Shown: positions 45,834 to 54,965, numbered from the stretch's first letter. The stretch: DNA of 64,000 nucleotides from Bacillus sp. J37 (GCF_000518865.1 NZ_KI912515.1:62001-126000), one strand, 5' to 3'. Notes: generated by a model not told the origin, from the sequence alone. A program made the numbers and translations.

Positions 45834-45939
45834 TAAAAAACCGCAAGAAAAAGATACTTCTCTTTGCGGGTGTCATCCAGACGTTTATATTTTCTTATAG
45901 ATTAGCATACATTTTAAAGTGTGTAACATATCGTGTCAA
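45834..45939 (-). promoter_or_regulatory. adeC leader: promoter followed by a terminator hairpin
   Basis: On the minus strand TTGACA (45939-45934), 17 bp, TAAAAT (45916-45911) forms a good sigma-A promoter. About 40 nt past the expected start a hairpin (CCGCAA...TTGCGG, 45869-45841) is followed by TTTTTT (45840-45835), still about 70 bp before adeC. An early AAGAAAA (45897-45890 region) can pair with the hairpin's TTTTCTT. This reads as an attenuation leader, though the hairpin could simply end the upstream phosphoesterase transcript. It does not match the purine riboswitch. Confidence 0.5.
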
Positions 45940-45984
45940 CATATATTACATGGTGTTTTTGATATGTTTGCGAAAGAAGGACAT

Positions 45985-47973
45985 CTATGATTCTCTAAAT
46001 GGGTCAAATTGGAGTTGCTCCTCTGCATTTATTAGTAAAGTATTTTGTATGGCCGTTCTTTTACCTTGAAGAAGCCCAAGGTTATTTTGTGTTTCGACAA
46101 TAGTTCCGTGTTCTAGTGACTGATAGCTAATTCCCTCTTCCCAGTATGTGACGGTGTTATCGTGATTTGAGTTTTCTAACTCAGTCCATGCTCCATCTTT
46201 TTTGCCAAACCTTTTCGCAATCGGTTCATTTCTGCGTAAAGTGTTAAGTCGCATAATCAGTTTTATCATACTGCCTGTTAACCAATCAAAACTTATATTT
46301 TTCATCGGACTGCTTGTTACTTGGTAAATGGAAAGCTCTTCACCATTCAGGCTGACATTTGCCTTTACAGCTGAGGCATAATGAACATCACCTGACAAAA
46401 TGATGCATTTTCTTAATTGATGTTTTGATAAAAAGTGAAGGAAAGAATAAAAACCGGCCAAATTGTATTTCCACGCCTCAATATCTAATTGATATTGAAC
46501 AGAAGCTCCAAAGTATTGAAAAGGATACACTTGTTTTCTTAAAAAGGATTCTATTACATCTATTCCGTATAAAGGTGTGGGTGATGCTATGCGAAGGATA
46601 TCACCTTTTTTCCATTTGGAATCTTTAAGCAATTGCTCTAGTAATGTCCATCCCTTTTGTCCAATTAAGATGGGCGTCTTCACAGTCTCGTTTATAAGAT
46701 GCAGCAGTTTTACTTTTGCTTTCGAAGAATCATATTCTCGAAGTGTACGAGTATCTAAGCAAAGAGTGAGAGGTGTTGTTGGTGCGATGAAGTGCCATGA
46801 GTCAAACGATAATAGTGTATCCTGCCATTTTTGATAGGGTTGAGATCCAATCGGATATGTTTTTACATATTGTTGCATGGTTTCGATGAAATCATCATGA
46901 AATGTATCTGGTTGATTTCCCCAACCTTGAAATGCCCAAAATGCTGTTAGGCCATTGCAAATGATATGTTTACCAAGAGACGTTTCATATACATCTTTGT
47001 TCCATTCGGCTGAGATGTTCCAATCGTCTGTTATATCGTGATCATCAAAGATCATATAGGTCGGGATATTGGCTAGTACTCTTCTTACTTTTGATGTGTT
47101 TCGGCAAAAATCGTGAAGTTCTTCCAGTTGTTCTTCATCAAGATTTGTAAGGAATCCATTCTGCTCATGATGAAGTAAATTCCATATAACAGGGCTCCAG
47201 CTTAGCAGGTACATCGCTGCATACTCACCGAAAGTTATCAGATGGTTGTGTGCATGTGAGGATGTAAAGTTACATAATGTTTCAACAATCTCCTGTCTGC
47301 CTTGAACTTTGTATAAGTGATGTAAATGTTGCTCAAGTTTAGGTTCAACTAAAGTAAGATCTTCATTTTCACCAATCATTTCGTGTACGATTAATTGAAG
47401 ATAAGGGACAAGTGGGTCTGCGATGTCATCAGCATATATTTGATCTCCAAGCATAAAAAGAGAGCCGGGTCGTAAATTAAGATCAAACCGATGTTGCTGG
47501 AGGACTTGATCAGCACTCGGTAAGGCATCTTGTCCTTTTCCATGTGCTTTTCGACAGGATCCATATAAGACAGGGGACTCATTTTTTGAGTTAATATAAA
47601 AGGTTGGATAGCCTAATCCTTCGTAAACAAGTGAATCTGGATGGTTTGCGGTTAATAAGTGAAAGCTGTCGAGATCATATGTTTGAGCGTCTTTTTCTAG
47701 ATAAAGGTTATAGCCCAGTAGTTCTTCGACAGGAAATTTTTTTTGAGTCGGACGTACGTTGATTAAATGGACAAACAACTTTTTTCCTAAGTTTATTGTT
47801 TTTGTTTGTGAGTGGACTGGAAAAAAGTTATCATTTATGCCCTTTTCTGATTTATGAATAGTCAATACCTTTGCTGTAATGGATACTTCTTCACTAGTTG
47901 CCAGCCAAATTGTCACTTGATTAGTGTCTACTCGACGAAGGATCGGACCGGATAGAATCATAGGTATTTGCAC
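45985..47973 (-). CDS. PhoD-like metallophosphoesterase/alkaline phosphatase family protein
   Basis: A 662-residue protein of the PhoD-like phosphatase family. An N-terminal Ig-like domain (GPILRRVDTNQVTIWLA) precedes the metallophosphoesterase core, with LYGSCRKAHG, FMLGDQIYADD, YMIFDDHDITDDWN and ILSGDVHYASAV as metal-binding blocks. There is no signal peptide or twin-arginine motif, unlike secreted PhoD, so it is probably cytoplasmic and its substrate is open. Monocistronic. Confidence 0.86.
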   Translation of the reverse strand: MQIPMILSGPILRRVDTNQVTIWLATSEEVSITAKVLTIHKSEKGINDNFFPVHSQTKTINLGKKLFVHLINVRPTQKKFPVEELLGYNLYLEKDAQTYDLDSFHLLTANHPDSLVYEGLGYPTFYINSKNESPVLYGSCRKAHGKGQDALPSADQVLQQHRFDLNLRPGSLFMLGDQIYADDIADPLVPYLQLIVHEMIGENEDLTLVEPKLEQHLHHLYKVQGRQEIVETLCNFTSSHAHNHLITFGEYAAMYLLSWSPVIWNLLHHEQNGFLTNLDEEQLEELHDFCRNTSKVRRVLANIPTYMIFDDHDITDDWNISAEWNKDVYETSLGKHIICNGLTAFWAFQGWGNQPDTFHDDFIETMQQYVKTYPIGSQPYQKWQDTLLSFDSWHFIAPTTPLTLCLDTRTLREYDSSKAKVKLLHLINETVKTPILIGQKGWTLLEQLLKDSKWKKGDILRIASPTPLYGIDVIESFLRKQVYPFQYFGASVQYQLDIEAWKYNLAGFYSFLHFLSKHQLRKCIILSGDVHYASAVKANVSLNGEELSIYQVTSSPMKNISFDWLTGSMIKLIMRLNTLRRNEPIAKRFGKKDGAWTELENSNHDNTVTYWEEGISYQSLEHGTIVETQNNLGLLQGKRTAIQNTLLINAEEQLQFDPFRES

Positions 47974-48051
47974 TGTTCGGAGTCACCACCATAAAAATAG
48001 GTATTTATCCTACGTTATTCATAGTTAAGAATTTGGTGAGGAGGATAACAG

Positions 48052-48102
48052 GTGTTTATGTTGAAAGATTTGCTTAAAAATGAATTCTTCATTAAACTCT
48101 AA
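48052..48102 (+). CDS. possible 16-codon peptide upstream of the ThrE-like genes
   Basis: A GTG-initiated frame with a very good GAGGAG site seven nt upstream encodes a short Leu/Lys/Phe peptide and stops 20 bp before the ThrE-like gene, which itself lacks a strong site. It may be a leader peptide for translational coupling; no homology recognised. Confidence 0.28.
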   Translation: MFMLKDLLKNEFFIKL

Positions 48103-48121
48103 CTAGATATTTTACAATGGG

Positions 48122-48889
48122 ATGGTGGAGCCGGTGACTAATAACCAAAACCAAACCTTTGATGTGATCGAGGTGTGTTTGCTGGCGGGTAAGATTATGC
48201 TCAGGAGTGGTGCAGAAACATATCGGGTGGAAGATACAATGATGAGAATTGCGGCAGCTTTTGGTATTGCAGATTCCCATAGCTATGTCACACCAACAGG
48301 GATTATTTTTTCTGTAAGCAGTAAAACACCCACACAACTAGTCAGAATTGTGGATCGTTCAACTGATTTACAAAAAGTAGCAAAGGTTAATGGGATTTCA
48401 AGGAAAATTAGTAATGGAGAACTCTCTGTAGAGGAGGCGTACAATCAGCTAAAAGTAATTGAGCTTGATGCACATGCCTATCCGATTTGGGTGCAAATTG
48501 CTGCTGCTTCTATTGCGAGTGGATGCTTTCTTATTATGTTTCAAGGAACTTGGTCGGACTTCTTACCGGCTGTTGTGGCTGGAGGCATTGGATTTTCAAG
48601 CTTGATCTATATTCATCAACTTGTTGAAATAAAATTTTTTGCAGAATTTCTGGCTTCATTACTTATCGGGCTATTATCAGTCTTTTTTGTGGTCCTTAAT
48701 ATAGGGACAGAACTTGATAAAATTATCATTGGGTCCGTGATGCCATTAGTACCGGGTCTATTAATTACAAATGCTGTAAGAGATTTAATGGCAGGCCATT
48801 TAGTGTCAGGAATATCAAAAGGTGCAGAGGCGTTTTTAACGGCATTTGCGATAGGAGCAGGTGTTGCGGTTGTCTTTTCGTTTTATTAA
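48122..48889 (+). CDS. ThrE-family exporter, N-terminal-type subunit (YjjP-like)
   Basis: A 255-residue protein of the ThrE/DUF1212 family. A cytoplasmic N-terminal domain (LLAGKIMLRSGAETYRVEDTMMRIA, TPTGIIFSV, NGISRKISNG) is followed by five helices with MPLVPGLLITNAVRDLMAGHLVSG. With the next gene it makes a two-piece version of the threonine/serine or organic-acid exporter. Start uncertain: ATG at 48122 has no good site, and a GTG at 48134 is possible. Confidence 0.88.
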   Translation: MVEPVTNNQNQTFDVIEVCLLAGKIMLRSGAETYRVEDTMMRIAAAFGIADSHSYVTPTGIIFSVSSKTPTQLVRIVDRSTDLQKVAKVNGISRKISNGELSVEEAYNQLKVIELDAHAYPIWVQIAAASIASGCFLIMFQGTWSDFLPAVVAGGIGFSSLIYIHQLVEIKFFAEFLASLLIGLLSVFFVVLNIGTELDKIIIGSVMPLVPGLLITNAVRDLMAGHLVSGISKGAEAFLTAFAIGAGVAVVFSFY

Positions 48890-48934
48890 AAAGTCTCAAA
48901 TGGGCCGCTTCCGTATGTTTAAGGGGGTTTTTGT

Positions 48935-49387
48935 TTGATTGAACAGGTGTTCACAAGCTTTGTCGCATCAGCTGCATTTGGGATTATTTTTAATGCTCCT
49001 GTAAAAGCTCTATTGCGGGCCGGGCTTGTCGGCATGATTGGTTGGATGATTTATATCGGCCTGTATGAATATTCGAATGATAGCGTGGTTTCAACGTTGA
49101 TTGCCTCATTTTTTATTGCCATTATTAGTCAATTTTATGCAAAAAGGCATAAGACACCTGTTATCATTTTTAATGTTTCAGGAATCATTCCATTAGTACC
49201 GGGTGGTTTAGCATATGATGCAATGCGGCAGGTTGTAGAAAATCATTATAATGAAGCAATAGCACTTGCAGCCAAAGCCTTTATGATTTCAGGATCAATT
49301 GCCATCGGATTGGTTTTATCAGAAGTGATGAATCAAATCATTCGTAAGGTGAAAAATAGAGGGAATAAACAATCTATCAGATCTTAA
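48935..49387 (+). CDS. ThrE-family exporter, C-terminal-type subunit (YjjB-like)
   Basis: A 150-residue, four-to-five-helix protein of the DUF3815 part of the ThrE family. It has ASAAFGIIFNAP, the RHKTPVIIFNVSGIIPLVPGGLAYDAM motif and a basic tail. It completes the split transporter begun 45 bp upstream. TTG start behind AAGGGGG. Confidence 0.88.
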   Translation: MIEQVFTSFVASAAFGIIFNAPVKALLRAGLVGMIGWMIYIGLYEYSNDSVVSTLIASFFIAIISQFYAKRHKTPVIIFNVSGIIPLVPGGLAYDAMRQVVENHYNEAIALAAKAFMISGSIAIGLVLSEVMNQIIRKVKNRGNKQSIRS

Positions 49388-49461
49388 ATAAATTTGATCT
49401 TAAATAATTGGTAAGTCTAATGTATAATGTTTTAATTATGAATAGTGAGGTATTTAAAAAA

Positions 49462-50361
49462 ATGAATGCATTTATAAAAAATCAAATACAACAATTTCAG
49501 GATAACAATCAAAATCGCGGACGTTTATTAGTTAGCTGTCCGGACCAACCTGGTATTGTATCTACCATTTCTAAATTCTTATTTTCACATAATGCGAATA
49601 TTATTGAATCAAGTCAGTATTCGACAAATCCGGAAGGTGGTACATTTTTTATTCGGATTGAGTTTGAATGTCCAAACCTGAAGGAAAAAGCATCTGAGAT
49701 GGAAAATCAATTTGGTGACATCGCGAAAGAATTTTCGATGGAATGGAAACTGACTCATGTATACAATATGAAAAAGGTGGCCATTTTTGTCTCAAAAGAG
49801 CTGCACTGTTTATTAGAGCTAATTTGGGAATGGCAAAGTGGCGACTTAATGGCAGACATTGCTATGGTTATTAGCAATCATGAGGAAGCAAGAGAAGTTG
49901 TCGAGCCTTTGAACATTCCATTCTATTATATCCCGGCAAATAAGGATATTCGTGAACAAGTGGAAGAAAAGCAGCTAGAGCTTTTAAAAGAACACAATAT
50001 TGATTTGATTATTTTAGCTCGTTATATGCAAATTTTAACGCCAAAGTTTGTGTCAGCAAATCCAAATAAAATTATCAATATTCACCACTCATTCTTACCT
50101 GCTTTTATCGGGGCAAGACCATATGAACGTGCATATGGACGTGGTGTAAAATTAATTGGTGCTACATCCCATTACGTAACAAACGACCTGGACGAAGGCC
50201 CGATTATTGAACAAGACATTAGCCGTGTTGATCATCGTGACAATGTGGACAGCTTAAAGAAAATCGGACGATCTGTTGAACGAAGTGTACTGGCAAGAGC
50301 TGTTAAATGGCATTTAGAGGATCGAATTCTTGTTCATGAAAATAAAACAATTGTCTTTTAA
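49462..50361 (+). CDS. purU: formyltetrahydrofolate deformylase
   Basis: A 299-residue enzyme hydrolysing 10-formyl-tetrahydrofolate to formate and tetrahydrofolate, balancing one-carbon units for purine synthesis. An N-terminal ACT domain (LLVSCPDQPGIVSTISKFLF) precedes the formyltransferase domain with the catalytic Asn-His-Asp set: IINIHHSFLPAFIGARPY and GATSHYVTNDLDEGPIIEQ. The ATG at 49462 follows GTGAGGT; the open frame continues further upstream. Length matches B. subtilis YkkE. Confidence 0.94.
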   Translation: MNAFIKNQIQQFQDNNQNRGRLLVSCPDQPGIVSTISKFLFSHNANIIESSQYSTNPEGGTFFIRIEFECPNLKEKASEMENQFGDIAKEFSMEWKLTHVYNMKKVAIFVSKELHCLLELIWEWQSGDLMADIAMVISNHEEAREVVEPLNIPFYYIPANKDIREQVEEKQLELLKEHNIDLIILARYMQILTPKFVSANPNKIINIHHSFLPAFIGARPYERAYGRGVKLIGATSHYVTNDLDEGPIIEQDISRVDHRDNVDSLKKIGRSVERSVLARAVKWHLEDRILVHENKTIVF

Positions 50362-50367
50362 TCAATG

Positions 50368-50398
50368 AGAGGGGTTCGAATTTTTTCGAACCTCTTTT
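50368..50398 (+). terminator. terminator of purU
   Basis: GAGGGGTTCGAA pairs with TTCGAACCTC around TTTT, followed by TTTT. Confidence 0.88.
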
Positions 50399-50442
50399 GT
50401 GTATAGCGAAAAAGTGGACTTTTTAAAAAAGCAGGTCAACTT

Positions 50443-50529
50443 TGCAAGAAAAGTTCAAGATTTGCAAAATAATCGTAAAATCTGCAAAAAAATGTCCAAC
50501 TCTGCAAAATTCGCAGTTTTTTTGCAAAA
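50443..50529. repeat. TGCAAAA array, five copies at exact 20-bp intervals
   Basis: TGCAA begins at 50443, 50463, 50483, 50503 and 50523, each extended by A residues (TGCAAGA once, TGCAAAA four times). The spacing is exactly 20 bp, about two helical turns, and sequence between copies varies. A similar array lies at 59533-59640. No gene occurs in the 50399-50664 gap. Confidence 0.8.
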
Positions 50530-50664
50530 TTACGCTGAAAGAAGCTCTCGAATGTAAAAATCTGACAGTTCAGAACCCGCATATTAAACTGCCACCAATT
50601 TAAATAACGAACTTTTCAAAAAAGTGATACAATATGAGCAATAAAAAGTATGCGGAGGTACGTT

Positions 50665-51486
50665 ATGAAGCGACTAAATGGCAAAACAATAGCCCTTGCA
50701 GGTCAGCGTAAATCTGAAGAGTTAAGTAAATTAGTAGAAAACTTAGGTGGGCAAGCGTTAATTCGTCCGGCACAGGGAACTGTTTTTTTAGACGATACAA
50801 ATGTAGAAAAAGAAATTCATGCCCTCATTGACGGTAACTATGAATGGCTCATCTTTACAACAGGACTTGGAACAGACAAGCTTTATCAAACAGCTGCCAA
50901 CATGGGATTAGGTGAACAATTCCTCCAAGCCTTAACAAATGCAAAAATTGCAGCAAGAGGTTACAAAACTGTCAATGTTCTTAAAAAGATGGGGTTAACG
51001 CCAGATGTTAGGGATGATGACGGGAGTACGGCCGGTTTGGTGCGAGAATTACGTGGACATTCTTTAAAAGGATGCCGGGTGGCTCTGCAGCTTCATGGTG
51101 ATCCAGCACCCCTTTTAATAGACTTTCTTGAAGAACAGCAAGCAGAATATCGGGAAATTCTTCCTTATAAGCACATCCCGCCAAAGCCTGAAGTGATGGA
51201 ACAGCTTGTTCGTGAAATTCTAGCTGGAAAAATAGATGCAGTGAATTTCACAAGTACGCCACAGGCCAGATTTTTAATGTCTTATGCAAAAGAACATGGA
51301 CTGGAAAAGGAACTCTTAGAGGCATTTTCTACAAATGTGATGGCTGTTTCCGTTGGAAAAGTAACAGCACAGGCATTAAGAGAAGTTGGAATTACAAGAA
51401 TGGTTGTTCCAGAGGAAGAACGTATGGGAAGTGCCATCATTGCGTTGGTCAATTATTATAAAGGACTGGAAGAGAACACAAACTAA
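50665..51486 (+). CDS. uroporphyrinogen-III synthase (HemD-like)
   Basis: A 273-residue protein with the two-lobed HemD fold. Recognisable are LNGKTIALAGQRKSEELSKLVENLGGQALIRPAQ, LIFTTGLGTDKLY, the cross-lobe linker, VNFTSTPQARFLMSYA and VGKVTAQALREVGI. The family makes the cyclic tetrapyrrole precursor of haem and sirohaem. It is outside a hem operon; in bacilli such extra HemD-like proteins can serve sirohaem for nitrite reductase, which is encoded 12 kb away (nasD), but a link is only suggested. The ATG at 50665 follows GGAGGT. Confidence 0.85.
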   Translation: MKRLNGKTIALAGQRKSEELSKLVENLGGQALIRPAQGTVFLDDTNVEKEIHALIDGNYEWLIFTTGLGTDKLYQTAANMGLGEQFLQALTNAKIAARGYKTVNVLKKMGLTPDVRDDDGSTAGLVRELRGHSLKGCRVALQLHGDPAPLLIDFLEEQQAEYREILPYKHIPPKPEVMEQLVREILAGKIDAVNFTSTPQARFLMSYAKEHGLEKELLEAFSTNVMAVSVGKVTAQALREVGITRMVVPEEERMGSAIIALVNYYKGLEENTN

Positions 51487-51490
51487 TAAA

Positions 51491-51524
51491 TGCCTGACAT
51501 CCTTTTAGGATGTCAGGCATTTTA
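51491..51524. terminator. bidirectional terminator
   Basis: TGCCTGACATCC (51491-51502) pairs perfectly with GGATGTCAGGCA (51508-51519), followed by TTTTATT, between convergent genes. Confidence 0.92.
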
Positions 51525-51528
51525 TTGT

Positions 51529-51987
51529 TTAAGACCGACTCACAAAGAACGGCAAAGATTCAACTCCAAGTAAGCGGGCATATGTGAATAGTTGACCTTT
51601 ATGGTGAATTTCGTGGTCTTTTCCGCTTTCAAGCAGGACTAAACCAGGCATCTTCATACCGGCAAATTCAACAATTGCAGCAAGTTGATCTTCAGTTAAA
51701 GATTCCAGCTTAGATTTTGTCTGATTTGTTTGAGATTTTACTAACGCTTTTAGTTCGCTTATTGTTTCGATTTGTGATGATCCTGTTGGAGGAGTAAACT
51801 CTCCATTTTTCACAGTATCAGCAAACATTTCCATCGCACCTGAAATATGTAAGACAAGTCCTGAAAGTGACATAGCTTCTTCCCATGGTTTATAGCTAAG
51901 ATGTTGATCTTCAAATGTATCAAGTAATTCATGTAGTACTTTGCGGTGTCTCATCCAGCCTGAAACTAACTCATTGATTCTTGCCAT
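51529..51987 (-). CDS. DinB-family protein
   Basis: A 152-residue four-helix-bundle protein with the DinB/YfiT metal-binding histidines: one in LSGLVLHISGAME and two in GKDHEIHHKGQLFTYARLLG. Members include thiol transferases and damage-inducible proteins of unknown activity. Monocistronic. The ATG at 51987 is favoured, with GGGAG 9 nt upstream; the frame also opens at 51996. Confidence 0.88.
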   Translation of the reverse strand: MARINELVSGWMRHRKVLHELLDTFEDQHLSYKPWEEAMSLSGLVLHISGAMEMFADTVKNGEFTPPTGSSQIETISELKALVKSQTNQTKSKLESLTEDQLAAIVEFAGMKMPGLVLLESGKDHEIHHKGQLFTYARLLGVESLPFFVSRS

Positions 51988-52192
51988 GCGTACCATCTCC
52001 CTAATAAAAGTTCAATTCAATACAATTATATCTCAAAGTTAAAGAAATAACTTTGATTATGCTTCATTGTTCCTTCTGTTGCGGCTCATATTTAAAATTG
52101 TGAATAATAATATTATTTCAGAAATAGATCTTGCATTATTTTCATTTTTCTTTAAAATAAGAAATAATTTAATTTTTCGACAAATTTAGATA

Positions 52193-52228
52193 AAATGCTC
52201 TTCCTGTTAAAGGGAAGGGCGTTTTTTG
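52193..52228 (+). terminator. orphan terminator upstream of the nucleoside transporter
   Basis: GCTCTTCC and GGGAAGGGC form a stem followed by six T on the plus strand. No plus-strand gene ends here: the upstream gene is on the other strand. Candidate promoter TTGCAT (52131) and TAAAAT (52153), 16-bp spacer, lie before it, so a short untranslated RNA is possible. Confidence 0.5.
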
Positions 52229-52231
52229 TAT

Positions 52232-52276
52232 AAAATACGAACATTATAAACAAAAAATATAAAAATGTTTGTATTT
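52232..52276 (+). promoter_or_regulatory. probable PurR control region (paired PurBoxes)
   Basis: AAATACGAACATT (52233-52245) and, inverted, AATGTTTGTATTT (52264-52276) face each other 18 bp apart. This is the layout of Bacillus PurBoxes (core CGAAC with AT flanks, two in opposite orientation). The position before a nucleoside importer fits purine-dependent repression. Spacing is slightly larger than usual. Confidence 0.55.
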
Positions 52277-52352
52277 AATGTTTATTTAACTAATAAGTTA
52301 GTGTATATTTGTCAGTAGATGAAAAAAACACGAAAATAGAGGTGGGTCTTAC

Positions 52353-53369
52353 GTGAAAAAGTTATTTATGTTTATTGCATTATTCACATTCCTGCTTGCT
52401 GGTTGTGGAGCAAATGAAACATCAAATTCAGCAGGCGATCAAAAAGAAGAAAAGGCAAAGAAAATCGCACTTGTTTTACCGGAAAAAATCGGGGTGAATC
52501 CTTTCTTCCAGCAAATGGACGATGGCGCTAAGGAAGCTGCTGAGGAATTTGGTTTTGAGCTTAAAACAATTGAATCAACAGACCATTCTGCAATTGAAGA
52601 AAACTTACGTGTAGCTGTTGCAGAAGGCTATGACTTAATTATTACGTCTTCTTTTGAATCAGAGGATGCGTTAAAGAAAGTGGCAGGAGAAAATCCTGAT
52701 CAACAATTTGCGATTATCGATACAACGGTTGATTTACCAAATGTGCGCAGCGTAAATTTTAGAGAGCATGAAGCAGCTTACCTTTTAGGTGCAGCAGCTG
52801 GTCTGTCAACAAAAACAAATACAGTTGGTATGGTAGCTGCAATGGATATTCCGCTTTTGAAAAAATGGACAGTTGCCTTTGAAGAGGGCCTAAAAGCAAC
52901 AAATCCTGATGCAGAATATATTGTGAACTTTGTAGGAAGCTTTGATGACCCTGCAAAAGCAAAAGAGCTTGCTTTATTACAAGCATCAAAAGGTGCAGAT
53001 TTTATTGCTGGTGCGGCAGCTGTTGGTGACCTTGGTGTATTCGAAGCTGCAGAAGAAAAAGGGTTCTATACAGCTGGACAAGATATTGACCGTACAGAGC
53101 TGGACCCGGATCACATCGTTCTTTCTCAGTTAAAAGGAACAGATGCAGTAGCTTACGAAACAATCAAGGCTTTTTCTGAAGGTACGTATGAGCCGGGTGT
53201 TGTTGCTTACGGCTTAAAAGAAGAAGGTGTTGGGTTAACATATGTTACACATGAGAGTGAAACACCATTAAGTGACTTTGTCGGACAAGAAGTCATTGAT
53301 CAAGTAACAGCAATAAAAGAAGATATTGTCAGTGGAAAGCTGGAAGTTAAAAATCCTTTAGAGAACTAA
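52353..53369 (+). CDS. nupN: BMP-family nucleoside-binding lipoprotein
   Basis: A 338-residue lipoprotein (signal LFTFLLAGC, lipid Cys18) of the basic membrane protein/PnrA family that delivers nucleosides to an ABC importer. Family blocks are DDGAKEAAEEFG, the central FREHEAAYLLGAAAGL, VGMVAAMDIP, GAAAVGDLGVFEAAEE and YTAGQDIDRTELDPD. Matches B. subtilis NupN (YufN). GTG start behind GAGGTGGG. First of a six-gene run ending at 58324. Confidence 0.93.
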   Translation: MKKLFMFIALFTFLLAGCGANETSNSAGDQKEEKAKKIALVLPEKIGVNPFFQQMDDGAKEAAEEFGFELKTIESTDHSAIEENLRVAVAEGYDLIITSSFESEDALKKVAGENPDQQFAIIDTTVDLPNVRSVNFREHEAAYLLGAAAGLSTKTNTVGMVAAMDIPLLKKWTVAFEEGLKATNPDAEYIVNFVGSFDDPAKAKELALLQASKGADFIAGAAAVGDLGVFEAAEEKGFYTAGQDIDRTELDPDHIVLSQLKGTDAVAYETIKAFSEGTYEPGVVAYGLKEEGVGLTYVTHESETPLSDFVGQEVIDQVTAIKEDIVSGKLEVKNPLEN

Positions 53370-53388
53370 ATAGAATAGACATCCGAAG

Positions 53389-53415
53389 CCGACTACAAAC
53401 TTTTGCAGTCGGTTT
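53389..53415 (+). other. intercistronic hairpin after nupN
   Basis: CCGACT (53389-53394) pairs with AGTCGG (53407-53412), followed by TTT. It is a weak terminator or stabiliser between the binding protein and ATPase, a usual way to favour binding-protein mRNA. Confidence 0.55.
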
Positions 53416-53444
53416 CCCAATGCTTATCGGAGGGAGGCTGAAAA

Positions 53445-54965
53445 ATGACGACACGGTTAGAAATGAAATATATGACGAAGATGTACGGAAGCTTTATTGC
53501 AAATGATTCCATTTCACTTTCACTTAAAGCTGGGGAGGTCCATGCAGTAGTTGGTGAAAACGGAGCTGGAAAAACAACTCTAATGAGAATGCTGTACGGA
53601 ATGGAGCAGCCAACCTCAGGTGAAATTTTTATAGATGGCAAGCGTGTGACATTTACCAATCCTAATGATGCAATCAAAAATCGAATTGGTATGGTGCATC
53701 AGCATTTTATGTTGTTTCCTGATTTTACGGCAGCAGAAAATATTGTGATTGGTCATGAACCGAAGAAGGCAGGATTTTTTAATCGGAAAAAAGCAACCGA
53801 GCTGGTTCAAGAACTAGTAGAAACATATCAGATTCCAGTTAGGCCGAACGCGAAAACAGCTAATTGCTCTATTGGAGAGCAGCAGCGCATTGAAATCTTA
53901 AAAGTTCTGTATCAGGGTGCGGATATCATTATTTTAGATGAGCCTTCTGCAGTGCTAACACCTATTGAAGTCAAAGGTCTGCTAAAAACAATTCGCCAGC
54001 TGGCTGATCAAGGAAAAAGCATTATCCTTATCACACATAAGCTTCGTGAAGTAATGGAAGTTGCCGATTCAATAACCGTTCTTCGTAACGGAAAAGTCAC
54101 AGGGAATGTGACAAAAGAACAAACCTCTGTTGATGAGCTCGCAAAGTTAATGGTAGGGCGTGAGCTCCATGATTTAACTGAACGTATGCAAATGAATGGG
54201 GAAGCAATTCTTGAAATAAAAAATGTCACGGTACAGGAAAAGGACAACAAGCCTTTATTAGATGATATATCTCTGACTGTGAACCGCGGAGAAATTGTTG
54301 GAATTGCTGGTGTTTCAGGAAATGGTCAATCAGAGCTTCTCCAAGTGATATCCGGATTACGATCAGTGAAAAAGGGATCCATTCATTTAGGCGGAAAGAA
54401 TACGACAAACCAATCGGTTCTTTCAATTCGTGATAATGGGTTGTCCCATATTCCGGAGGACCGTTATTTATGGGGAGCAGCGAAACAGGCAACTGTTGAA
54501 GAAACAGGGCTGATGGGCTATCACAAAAAACCTCAGTATCGTTCTTATTCCTTTTTAAGGAAAGCTCCATTCCGAAAGCTGGTTAACAGCTGGATTGAGA
54601 AGTTTGAAATCAAAGCAGGCTCACTTGAGGAAAAGGCAGGAAATTTATCAGGTGGTAATCTGCAAAAGCTTATCGTTGCAAGAGAGCTTGGTCAGGAAAC
54701 ACCACTTTTAATTGCAGCAGAACCAACTCGTGGAGTGGATATTGGTGCGATGGAGTATATTCATGAAGCACTTATTGAAAAGCGAAATAAAGGAGAAGCT
54801 GTTCTGCTCGTCTCTTCAGAATTAAGTGAAATCATGGCATTATCTGATCGTATTCTCGTCATGTATGAAGGAGAAATTGCCGGGGAAATGGATCGTCAGA
54901 ACGCAACAGAAGAAGCAATCAGTGTTTTAATGGCAGGAGGAAATCACCATGAAAGTAAAAACTAG
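53445..54965 (+). CDS. nupO: nucleoside ABC transporter ATPase (double NBD)
   Basis: A 506-residue protein with two fused ATPase domains of the sugar/nucleoside type. The first has Walker A GENGAGKTTLMRM and Walker B IIILDEPSAVLTP. The second has the degenerate GVSGNGQSELL and signature LSGGNLQKLIVARE followed by AAEPTRGVDIGAMEYI, as in RbsA/NupO. It drives the NupP-NupQ channel. RBS GGAGGGAGG. Confidence 0.95.
   Translation: MTTRLEMKYMTKMYGSFIANDSISLSLKAGEVHAVVGENGAGKTTLMRMLYGMEQPTSGEIFIDGKRVTFTNPNDAIKNRIGMVHQHFMLFPDFTAAENIVIGHEPKKAGFFNRKKATELVQELVETYQIPVRPNAKTANCSIGEQQRIEILKVLYQGADIIILDEPSAVLTPIEVKGLLKTIRQLADQGKSIILITHKLREVMEVADSITVLRNGKVTGNVTKEQTSVDELAKLMVGRELHDLTERMQMNGEAILEIKNVTVQEKDNKPLLDDISLTVNRGEIVGIAGVSGNGQSELLQVISGLRSVKKGSIHLGGKNTTNQSVLSIRDNGLSHIPEDRYLWGAAKQATVEETGLMGYHKKPQYRSYSFLRKAPFRKLVNSWIEKFEIKAGSLEEKAGNLSGGNLQKLIVARELGQETPLLIAAEPTRGVDIGAMEYIHEALIEKRNKGEAVLLVSSELSEIMALSDRILVMYEGEIAGEMDRQNATEEAISVLMAGGNHHESKN

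Noticed and set aside
45834-45985. Purine riboswitch before adeC
   Set aside because: The conserved aptamer loops and junctions of purine riboswitches are absent and the space before the hairpin is too short.
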